From Chionoecetes opilio (taxonomy: Eukaryota > Arthropoda > Malacostraca > Decapoda > Majidae): DNA of 64,000 bases. Position 1 is the stretch's first letter. Every line of letters starts with the position of its first letter. Shown piece by piece: positions 11,166 to 19,576 of the stretch. The notes under the pieces were generated by a model. The model saw only the letters and a list, made by a program, of their open reading frames with translations, had not been told where the DNA came from and did not search any database. The stretch is from the NCBI GenBank assembly GCA_016584305.1, contig JACEEZ010026192.1, forward strand, positions 1 to 64,000, in the 5' to 3' direction. A program made the translations under genes and the position numbers.

Positions 11166-12170
11166 CTATATATAATTTCGGGCACGCAAGACTCGAACCT
11201 ATGATCAGCGCATCAAGGTATACCCTGGGTACGTCTCTGTAGTAATCAGTGGGAGAATATTACGCTGAAAGGCTAATGTGGCAGCTATGTATTATCGTAA
11301 CATTGGCGATAGTGAGCTAAAATCGGCCCTATTTCGGAAATCAGCCGATCTTAGCTCAACACCGGCAAACATAGTTTTTAGGTTTAGGTTAAGTTATGTT
11401 TAGGTCTGGTTTAGGTTAGGTAAGGTTTATGATAGGTTTGTGTAAAGTTTTGTAGAGTTATTTAGGTTAAATAAGCGTCCGCGGTACGATTTCCGAAAGA
11501 GGCCGGTGACGGCTCGGTACGGGCATCTCCCTCAGCCCACCCTCGTAAGGTTATTGTAGCCATAATACACTCGTAAGTTGTCCCTTACGAGGGATTTTCG
11601 AGCATCCCTGCCGAGGTGGATAGATGTGTGGAAATGGGAGACTTCTGCCGTGGCCTCCCCGTAGAGGGATGTAAGGAACCGCTGTTAGCGTAGACTAGAC
11701 TATTATGACCAAAAAGAGAATAAATGTCTCCTCTGTTTCCATTAATTAAATGCAAGTGCTGCTGTATAGTCGTATAAGTGAGTGACTATTATATTGCAGA
11801 TAGTCTGGACTCGGCGGGCGAGGAGAGATAAACAAACCCAGATTTCGTAGGGCGCCAAACGCGGTCTTTAAAAAAATATTTCAGATGCTTCATAATCTGC
11901 AGTAGACGCATGTATATACACTCATATTTTGCCCAACAGAGCATTGACAATACCGCTACTTTGTCTTAGCATGGGCATTGGCATAGTATCGTAAATATCA
12001 TTAGACTCAAGTGTTGGACAGGGTCCTGGGTGTCTAACATTTCCAATACTATTCTCGTTAGTTTTAGACCAACTTAAGACTAATCCCCCCCGGAAAATGT
12101 TTAGAAAACGGAAATGCCTGTCTAAAGCCACGGTTAGTCTTAGGTTAGCCGAAGTCCACGTTTAAAGAAT
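11166..12170. other. no gene seen; degenerate TTAGG-type tract
   Basis: Mostly unique, non-coding sequence. A degenerate TTTAGGTTAGG-rich tract occupies about 11370-11475. Short ORFs lack any family signal. Confidence 0.4.
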
Positions 12171-12174
12171 CGGC

Positions 12175-12345
12175 CGAATGTATACCTAACCTTAGCCACA
12201 AAGTATACCTAACCTAACCTTAACCACAAAGTATACCTAACCTAACCTTAACCACAAGGTATACCTAACTTAACCTAACCTTAACCACAAAGTATATCTA
12301 ACCTAACCTAACCTAAACCACAAAGTATACCTAACCTAACTGGAC
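12175..12345. repeat. telomere-like satellite array 2
   Basis: Five units of the ACCACAAAGTATA plus CCTAA-pentamer satellite, one with ACCACAAGGTATA. It is followed by the post-satellite module. Confidence 0.9.
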
Positions 12346-12800
12346 TTATAATTTTTTGAGGCACCTCATATTTCATAGCGGCCGTGTGGGTTAACCAAGG
12401 CTGAGCACACGCTGGAACCTTTACAGATGTGAAGTACAATAAGCATACACTACAGTGCGGTAGTTCATTTCAGTCAAAGCCGGAAGGATGAGTTCCAAAG
12501 TATTTCCCAGTATAGTCGCCAGCTGCACTAATGTCGCCAACCGCCAAATATTACGAATTATTACATCACTACTGAGGTTATAATGGACGAGGACTTCGCG
12601 GTAGTTTCGGTTTTCGGTAAATTTCCAGATGAACACCGAATTTCTTTTGGTGGACGAAACGACTTTTTTCTGGTGAGTTTTGATGCGTTTTGAATGAAGC
12701 TGCTAACCGTTTCTGTCGCCAATCACTTTTTTAATTTGTTTTATGTGATTTGCAACAAAAATGACGGTACGGTACATTCAGGCAATATTTTTGCGGGTGG
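12346..12800. repeat. post-satellite module and dispersed repeat copy 2
   Basis: ATTTTTTGAGGCACCTCATATTTC through CAAAGTATTTCCC (12348-12510) follows the satellite here and also at 25455-25620, 47365-47522 and 54650-54808. It is then joined to the GTCGCCAGCTGCACTAATGTCG block (12504-12790), which leads straight into the zinc-finger leader. Confidence 0.7.
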
Positions 12801-12826
12801 CTGTGCCTGATGTGCAAGGCTTAGCT

Positions 12827-13183
12827 ACACTTGCCTGCACTGAAGGTCACTAGCCACTCACCACTCCACTCCTCCACCCTGTAGAGTGGTGGCGTGAGGC
12901 TCCTGTGCTGGCCTTACTCCTTGGCTGCAAACACTGGCTGGGTGTTGGCTGGAGGGTGAAGCAGGAAGCACCCTTCAAGGAAGCACTTGCCTGCTTGTGT
13001 GCTGACGGCCACCAATGTTACAGGTGCTGAGGTGAAGAGTCCAGGTCGGCGCCCACGCCAGGACTCCTCCCGGCTTCCCTTGTATTAGGGAACGCTTGGT
13101 TCATCCCCGGGGCCTCCACCGGGGTTCCTGCAGGACCAGCTGACGCCTCCCACCACAGGGGTGCTGGCAGAAGTAGTGCTGCA
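12827..13183 (+). promoter_or_regulatory. putative 5' leader of the zinc-finger gene
   Basis: A GC-rich non-coding segment conserved in all four zinc-finger copies (911-1265, 12827-13183, 26975-27212, and reversed at about 31765-31960). It includes CTGTAGAGTGGTGGCGTGAGG and CAGGTGCTGAGGTGAAGAG. Conservation with the coding part suggests it is part of the transcription unit (5' UTR or promoter-proximal DNA). I see no convincing TATA box or initiator, so the transcription start is not assigned. Confidence 0.45.
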
Positions 13184-14284
13184 ATGGAGGGCGTGAGCAC
13201 CTACACTTGCGATGACTGTGGCAAAGTGTGCTCCAGCAAGGCTGGCATTAATGCACACATCCTCACCCATATACGCAAGACAGGGCTGAGGTGTGACCAC
13301 TGTGGCAAAGTGTTCACTCGTAAGAATGCTATTAGGAAGCACATGGTCACCCACACTGGTGAGAGAAACTTTGAGTGTCAGGAGTGTAGGAAAACATTTA
13401 CCCAGAAGAGCAGTCTTAACGAACATATCCTCACCCACACTGGTGAGAGAAACTTTGAGTGTCAGGAGTGCAGGAAAACATTTACCCTCAAGAGCTATCT
13501 TAACAAACACATGCTCACCCACACTGGTGAGAGAAACTTTGAGTGTCAGGAGTGTAGGAAAACATTTACCCAGAAGATCAGTCTTAAAACACACATGCTC
13601 ACCCACACTGGTGAGAGAAACTTTGAGTGTCAGGAGTGTAGGAAAACATTTGCCCACAAGAGCAGTCTTAACAAACACATCCTCACCCACACTGGTGTGA
13701 GAGACTTTGAGTGTCAGGAGTGTAGGAAAACATTTACCCTGAAGAGCCATCTTAACAGACACATGCTCACCCACACTGGTGAGAGAAACTTTGAGTGTCA
13801 GGAGTGTGGGAAAACATTTACTACCAAGCGTAATCTTACCGAACACATGCTCACCCACACTGGTGAGAGAAACTTTGAGTGTCAGGAGTGCAGGAAAACA
13901 TTTACCCTGAAGAGCCATCTTAACAGACACATGCTCACCCACACTGGTGAGAGAAACTTTGAGTGTCAGGAGTGTGGGAAAACATTTACCCTCAAGAGCC
14001 ATCTTAACGAACATATCCTCACCCACACTGGTGAGAGAAACTTTGAGTGCCAGGAGTGTGGGAAAACATTTACTACCAAGCGTAATCTTACCGTACACAT
14101 GCTCACCCACACTGGTGAGAGAAACTTTGTGTGTCAGGAGTGTGGGAAAACATTTACTACCAAGCGTAATCTTACCGCACACATGCTCACCCACACTGGT
14201 GAAAGGAAGTACAAGTGTGATATTTGTGGCAAGTGTTACCTTACCAAGGGTCGTGTTGCCAAGCATATCCAGACACACCTGTGA
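13184..14284 (+). CDS. C2H2 zinc-finger protein, 13 fingers (intact)
   Basis: A 366-aa single open frame starting MEGVSTYTCDDCGK. Thirteen tandem C2H2 fingers of 28 residues (C-x2-C-x12-H-x3-H) fill the protein. Finger 1 begins at residue 7 (YTCDDC), finger 2 is LRCDHC, fingers 3-12 are near-identical FECQEC(R/G)KTF units joined by HTGER linkers, and finger 13 (YKCDICGKCY) ends at HIQTHL. No KRAB, BTB, SCAN or ZAD domain is visible. Variation between the middle fingers is concentrated in the helix: TTKRN and TLKSH helices each occur three times, against QKSS, LKSY, QKIS and HKSS. This indicates recent tandem 84-bp duplications. It is probably a nuclear DNA-binding protein; the target is unknown. 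The ATG chosen is the first in frame, with the conserved context in the copy A pseudogene. The frame may continue from upstream exons. It is the only intact member of four copies here. Confidence 0.88.
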   Translation: MEGVSTYTCDDCGKVCSSKAGINAHILTHIRKTGLRCDHCGKVFTRKNAIRKHMVTHTGERNFECQECRKTFTQKSSLNEHILTHTGERNFECQECRKTFTLKSYLNKHMLTHTGERNFECQECRKTFTQKISLKTHMLTHTGERNFECQECRKTFAHKSSLNKHILTHTGVRDFECQECRKTFTLKSHLNRHMLTHTGERNFECQECGKTFTTKRNLTEHMLTHTGERNFECQECRKTFTLKSHLNRHMLTHTGERNFECQECGKTFTLKSHLNEHILTHTGERNFECQECGKTFTTKRNLTVHMLTHTGERNFVCQECGKTFTTKRNLTAHMLTHTGERKYKCDICGKCYLTKGRVAKHIQTHL

Positions 14285-14403
14285 GGAGGGAGTGGCTGTG
14301 GTGTTGTCATGTATTGCATCATCCAGTTGTCCAGCCTCACACTCTGCACTCATGTACTTGCCTCTGTGTCACCCTGAGGAGACATGGAGTATGCGACGCA
14401 GGA

Positions 14404-14409
14404 AATAAA
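14404..14409 (+). terminator. polyadenylation signal AATAAA, proximal
   Basis: AATAAA lies 120 bases after the zinc-finger stop codon, in GGAAATAAAGACATG. The copy A pseudogene has lost it (AGAAAAAACATG at the equivalent place). Confidence 0.5.
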
Positions 14410-14871
14410 GACATGACGGACCTTTAACTAGGCAGTGACTGGCTGCTAACTTCCTGTGTGTGTTCCTTCTCTGCCTCAGGAACACCCTTGCCTTGTGCTC
14501 TCTGGCAGTGTGTGTGTGTCCTGTGTTGAGGGAGCAGTGTTGCACAGATGAGATGCATTGTGAAATGCTGCAAAGATGAGTTCAGGCAAGGCAGTCCATG
14601 GTGAACTCGTTACTGTAGGGATCAGTTAGGAGGCAAGTGAAGGCGAATGTTGCAGGCAGTATTTTGTGAGCTGTACTGAGCTGTGGGTATAGGACAGGGC
14701 CTGCCAGTGAAGGAGTTAGGCCTGGAGGGGTGTCCCAGGGAACAGTTCACCCTGGTAACACTGTTATCAGTTAGTTAGGCAGTCACATCCCCACAGTCAT
14801 TTGTTTTGTTGTTTGTGTTGGGGGAATGACGAGGGCGTTGTTAAAGGCTGTGTTGGAGAGCCATGTCTTCA

Positions 14872-14877
14872 AATAAA
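14872..14877 (+). terminator. polyadenylation signal AATAAA, distal
   Basis: TTCAAATAAAGAAAG, conserved at 6413-6418 in the duplicated copy. It could be used as the distal end of the zinc-finger transcript. Confidence 0.4.
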
Positions 14878-14910
14878 GAAAGTTCTTTGACCATCAAGTG
14901 TGTGGCTAAC

Positions 14911-15112
14911 CCAGGGGGTTCCCAAAGTGGTCGATATCGACCCCCAGGGGTCAATGGGACTATCCAAGGGGTCGATGAATCGCCAGGGGGTCGATGAATG
15001 GCTAGGTGAGGAAAGTTTCAGCACGCAACAGCTGCCAGCAACCGTTATGCGAGTGGTACCAAAGCCGCCCCTGCGTCACCCTGACATGGAGACGGCTTTG
15101 ACTTGGCTCGGT
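14911..15112. mobile_element. hAT-like terminal fragment (GGGGGTTCCCAAAGTGGTCGA)
   Basis: CAGGGGGTTCCCAAAGTGG followed by GTCGATATCGACCCCCAGGGG and two further GGGGTCGATGAATC repeats resembles the 5' terminus of hAT elements (CAGGGGTTC...). A degraded copy lies at 6450-6620. No right terminus is found, so this is probably a truncated insertion that predates the A/B duplication. Confidence 0.4.
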
Positions 15113-15122
15113 GCTATAGTCT

Positions 15123-17646
15123 ATTCACTTAAGCTGGATTCCTGGGCTGGGAGCTGCTCGCTGCCTAGCCGAGTTTGTAAGGACGTCGCTGATTAGCTGA
15201 TAGACTCGGGCTGGGTGGCGATGGTGGTGGTACTTGCCTCGCCGCAACCCAAAACCCTTGCGTTGCCTCAGAAAAATATTCATATTTCTTGGCTTTACTC
15301 ATCTCTTACCCAAGATAGGCCTATTTTGTTTGCATCAGTGAATCAGGCAGTGATTGTTCAAACAACAACACGCCATTCATAACTCAATAGGGTAAAAAAT
15401 AGTCATGACTGACTATCACAAGAGTAGGCGGACTTTTAGGTTTTCAGTGCATTGAACTGTTGTACTCCTACCCGATATTACCAAGCTACCAGATGATATT
15501 TATGAAAGCTGAGCCTACCATCGTGTTCATAATACATTGCTGCATATCATGAGCATAAAAAAATTACACTAAGACTACACTAATATTAAGATAATTTAAG
15601 GAAAGTAAGTGTATAAACATTTTTTCTTGCTTATTTTGCTTCAACTCGCTGTAACTCCATCAGTTTTGGTCGCATTCAATTTTCAAGCACTGTTTCAAAA
15701 TCCTTATACTTTTCCGCTTCCTGTGGTATGTAGCACGTACCAATAAGGAAAAGAGTAGGTGGTCAAAATGGCTAAGAAAGTTAAACTGTTTCAAACTGGT
15801 GCCGTAACGGAAGGAGCCTCTGATAGCTCTCCCGAGAAGTCTCTTGTATAGGGAGCAATGTTCACCCGTCACTGTGCCAGTTTGCAGTAGTAGTTTAACT
15901 TTCTTAGCCATTGTGACCAACTACTCTTTTCCTTATTGGTACGTGCTACATACCACAGGAAGCGGAAAAGTATAAGGATTTTGAAACAGTGCTTGAAAAT
16001 TGAATGCGACCAAAACTGATGGAGTTACAGCGAGTTGAAGCAAAATAAGCAAAAAAAAATGTTTATACACTATTTTACTTTCCTTCAATTATCTTAATAT
16101 TAGTGTAGTCTTAGTGTAATTTTTCATTCTCATGATATGCAGCAATGTATTATGAACACGATGGTAGGCTCAGCTTTCATAAATATAATCTGGTAGCTTG
16201 GTAATATTGGGTAGGAGTACAACATTTCAATGCACTGAAAACCTAAAAGTCCGCCTACTCTTGTGATAGTCAGTCATGACTTTATTTTTTACCCTATTGA
16301 GTTATGAATGGCGTGTTGTTGTTGAACAATCACTGCCTGATTCACTGATGCAAACAAAATAGGCCTATCTTGTGTAAGAGGTGAGTAAAGCCAAGAAATA
16401 TGAATATTTTTCTGAGGCAACGCAAGGGTTTTGGGTTGCGGCGAGGCAAGTACCACCACCATCGCCACCCAGCCCGAGTCTATCAGCCAATCAGCGACGT
16501 CCTTACAAACTCGGCTAGGCAGCGAGCAGCTCCCAAGAATCCAGCTTAAGTGAATGGGGAGTTTTCTAATAAGCTCACGCTCAAGCCTGTTTCTCGTGCT
16601 CTCATATCCTCTGCCCTTTGAGCGTGAATGATCCATCATTTACCGTAAATTTCCTGTACTTTTTCGGGACATATCAGAATTACCCTTCAATACAACAACT
16701 GAAACAGTTTTTAATAAAAAATGTAGTTTATCATTTTGTTTTTCAGCACTTGAAGAAAATATTGGCAAAACATAGAATACTTGAAAACTCAATTTCTTAA
16801 AATCGTCATTTCATGGAAACACTGCACGTTCAAGCTGAATGAAGCTTCGGGAAAGTATGTATTTGTATGAAAGCTTTCACTGAGTACCTGTTTGGGTGTA
16901 TATGTCTCTCTTACGACGAACTTTTAACCAAGAAGTAATTTAAGTAATTGGCACCGCAACGAACAGTCATCTATCGAAGACAATACATGGGTCTTGTTTA
17001 CTTGTTGTCTTGAAAAAGAGCGGGCTGCAGGAACGCATGCATCCGCCGTTATCTGCCTCACCTGTGCCTTCCTGAGGGACAGGTCAACTACCACGCCTGT
17101 AATAGCATCATAGGACATCACCAGGGTCATAGTGTTCCCCAAGGATCCTCGCAGCCCAAAAAACAAGAACAAAACAAGACTCTTCCCCCAGCCGTGGATA
17201 AGAAGAAGTGACTGATTCAGATCCGACATCGGGAGGGGTTTCTTCGGAGATGCTGAACGCCACACTATTTCTTGGTTAAATGTTCGTCGCAAAAGAGACA
17301 GACACATCCAAAACAGATACTCGGCGAAAGCTTAATACAAGTACATACTTCCTGAAGCTTCATTAAAGCTGTGAACTTTGCAGTGTTTCCATGAAATGAC
17401 GATTTAAGAAATTGAGTTTCAAGTATTCTATGTTTTGCCAATATTTCTTCAAGTGCTGAAAAAAAAAAATGATAAACTACATTTTTTAATAAGAACTGTT
17501 TCAGGTTGTATTGAAGGGTAATTCTGATATGTCCCGAAAAAGTACAGGGAGTTTAGGGTAAATGATAGATCATTCACGCTCAAAGGGCAGTGGATGTGAG
17601 TGCGCGAGAGACATCTGGCGGCTTAGCTTTAAAAACTCCCCATAGA
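15123..17646. mobile_element. fold-back element with 9-bp target duplication
   Basis: CTATAGTCT flanks both sides (15114-15122 and 17647-17655). The paralogous site at 7121-7135 is uninterrupted (GGGTAGTCTGTGACG). The element's own arms are TATGGGGAGTTTT at the left and AAAACTCCCCATAGA at the right. Its left arm (from 16556 to about 16938) is inverted against 17264-17640, for example TTTGAGCGTGAATGATC against GATCATTCACGCTCAAA, with a spacer of about 325 bp at 16939-17263. A second, longer palindrome (15125-16553) is inserted within the first bases of the left arm. The spacer holds a 127-codon minus-strand ORF (16924-17307) without recognised domains. A 9-bp duplication is typical of Mutator-type and fold-back elements; the assignment to either is inference. 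Confidence 0.75.
15125..16553. mobile_element. 1.43-kb long palindrome nested in fold-back element
   Basis: Ends are TCACTTAAGCTGG and CCAGCTTAAGTGA, with an AT dinucleotide on both sides (15123-15124, 16554-16555). Two arms of about 685 bp (15125-15810 and 15868-16553) are inverted copies of each other around a spacer of under 60 bp near 15840. The match continues through landmarks such as TACTTTTCCGCTTCCTGTGG and CCACAGGAAGCGGAAAAGTA. The arms differ only by small changes, so the palindrome is recent or gene-converted. No protein-coding capacity is seen. A near-perfect long inverted repeat with a short spacer is unstable in cloning hosts and could also reflect a read-through hairpin artefact; the clean flanks argue against that. 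Confidence 0.8.
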
Positions 17647-17655
17647 CTATAGTCT

Positions 17656-18340
17656 GTGACGTCACGTGGGATCTGTACCCCGCCCCTCGCACCCCCCACC
17701 CCCCCACACACAAAACACACGGGTGAATAGTTGTCTGACAATAATACCAATTCTGATCCTGGGTAAAACGTGGTGGAACCTTGAATGTAGAGGCGTATTA
17801 AAGTAAAACATAGAACATTTCAAGCGACTGTGTCTTTGCCTAGAACACTATCCTACCTGTAAGCCTATACTGAAACACTGCCCCCTGGGTGAAGAGTTGT
17901 TTGACAATATATACTTTTTTTACCCAAGATAAGAATTGGTATACATTGTCATGTCAAACAACTCTTCACCCAGGGAGCAGTTTTTCAGTGCGTTTTTGTG
18001 AGGTGTAGGTACTCGGCCAAGGGAGCTGGTGAGATCGCTACATGAAGCGGTCTCACCACTACCTTGGCCCGAAGTAGCTACACTGCACAAATACGCACTG
18101 AAACACTGCTCCCTGGGTGAAGAGTTGTTGATAATATAGTACACTTAACCAATTTTTATTTTGGGTAATACGTATACAGTGTCAAACAAGGGTACGTATG
18201 TTCTAGGCAAAGGCACTCCGCGTAAAATGTTCTTTTGTTCTACTTTTACTACTCTACATACAATGTTTCCACCATTTTTTTTAGCAAGGCGGGAACCCTG
18301 GTGGCCAATGTTACCGGGTTGTGACGTCGTCTGCCGCGCA
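17656..18340. repeat. duplicated block B with 180-bp palindrome
   Basis: Partner of 7131-8160. Arms 17947-18036 and 18046-18135 are inverted copies (AACTCTTCACCCAGGGAGCAG and CTGCTCCCTGGGTGAAGAGTT) around ATCGCTACATGAAGCGGT. A third arm lies at 17872-17912. ORFs here arise from the palindrome and are not credible genes. Confidence 0.75.
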
Positions 18341-18344
18341 TGCG

Positions 18345-18900
18345 CAGTGGCGAGTGTAGCTACTGAGATCAAAGTAGCTGGTGAGGATGGTCAAAGTATG
18401 GCTGTATGCAAAAAGGAAATAAATAGGAGAGTGGAAGAGAAAGGGAAAAGAAGAATGGCTGAGGGGAATGAGGAGAAATCAACACTGGAATGGTACAGGA
18501 GAAAGGACCAGCCAGGGTAGGGACAGGTTCTATGATGGTGGCTATGGAGGGGATTACTCTTCAGAGCCAGGACAAAGTCGCTGGAGGTAAAAAAGCGTAT
18601 GTACAGATGGAGAATGGTGGCAGCAAGGGGGTGTGGATGTGTGTGAAGGAGTGGATGAAACCGTGGAGCACTTGATGCTGGAATGTGAACGGTATGAGTA
18701 GCTAGAACAAAAATTTTGGAGGTAGTGGTAGGAGAGGTCGGGTGGGAAGAATGGCGAGAGATGGAGAAGGGCAGGAGAGTGGAGATGGAGTACCTGCTGG
18801 GGTTGTGTGCTGAGTGGAGGAGTGACAGTCGTGTGATTGAGAGTGTAAAAGAATTCTTGGAGAGCACGCAGGAGAGGCAGGGGGCCCCTCAGTGATGGGG
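18345..18900 (+). pseudogene. LINE ORF2 C-terminal fragment, copy B
   Basis: Reads EINRRVEEKGKRRMAEGN, EKSTLEWYRRKDQPG, then after a frameshift FYDGGYGGDYSSEPGQ and a GVDETVEHLMLECERYE zinc-knuckle-like segment, then EFLEST(W)RERQG near 18870. This pattern (a W..K..P..YDG..GG.LL..RT motif followed by an HEH/C-x-C..H..C block) is the region after the reverse transcriptase in many arthropod LINEs. The rest of the element is absent. Copy A lies at 8165-8900. Confidence 0.6.
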
Positions 18901-18904
18901 GCCC

Positions 18905-19530
18905 CTCAGTGATGGGGGACCCCGTATGGGTGTGATGCAGAGAGAGGCATGAGGGGAAAAAGAAATCCCTAGTTTTGCTTTCCCCTTTTGCTTCTCTCCC
19001 AACAGATTACATGTGTGGGAGAACGCCGGACCCAAGGCTTCACCGACACCATCCGCTGGGGAGTAGTGAAGTATATGGGGCTGAGTAAGTGGGAAAATGA
19101 GATGGAGCAAAAGAAAACACTAGAATGGTATAAGGAGAAAGAGGCACCAGCGTATGAAAGTGTGTATGATGGAACCCGGGGTGGCGACCTTCTCTTCCAA
19201 GCCAGAACACAGTGCTTAGATGTCAATGCAAGGAACTACAGATGGTCCGAGTCAGGCAGCAAAGTGTGCCCGGGTGTGTTTACATGGGGAGGATTGAAAC
19301 AGTGGAACATGTGTACTAGAAAAGTAAGAAGTATAGCGGGGAAAAGAATGGAAATGATGCGTGTGGTTTTGACTGAAATGGGAGGTGGTTGAAAGGACAG
19401 GAAGAGAATGGATGTTATTACTGCTGGGACTGTGTGGTGAGACAAGGGGACGGAGGATTGAGACAGTGAAAGAGTTTTTGGAAAGAATGTGGTATATGAG
19501 AAATAGACAATAGACTCTACAGCCCTAAAA
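18905..19530 (+). pseudogene. LINE ORF2 C-terminal fragment, second family member
   Basis: An open stretch from about 18988 carries ITCVGERRTQGFTDTIRWG, then LEWYKEKEAPAYESVYDG, TRGGDLLFQARTQCLDVNA, and after a frameshift a CxxC...EHV(Y) segment and KEFLERMWYMRNRQ with a stop at about 19512. It is a diverged tandem relative of 18345-18900 with the same motif order. A related piece, 18917-19062, recurs at 41925-42056. The 3' tail is AACAAGAACAAGAAGAAG. The inverted-repeat element copy II begins 60 bases downstream. Confidence 0.6.
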
Positions 19531-19576
19531 CAAGAACAAGAAGAAGACTACAGGAGCAGCCGGTTTAAAGGCCTGG

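Noticed and set aside
11166..11215. tRNA-like segment (complement AGGTTCGAGTCTTGCGTGCCC)
   Set aside because: T-arm and acceptor-like end on the minus strand, but no A box or D arm and no pairing 5' acceptor; at most a chance match or SINE tail.
13085..14353. 422-codon antisense ORF across the zinc-finger gene
   Set aside because: It is the mirror of the 84-bp repeats, with no family signal; the plus frame has perfect C2H2 spacing.
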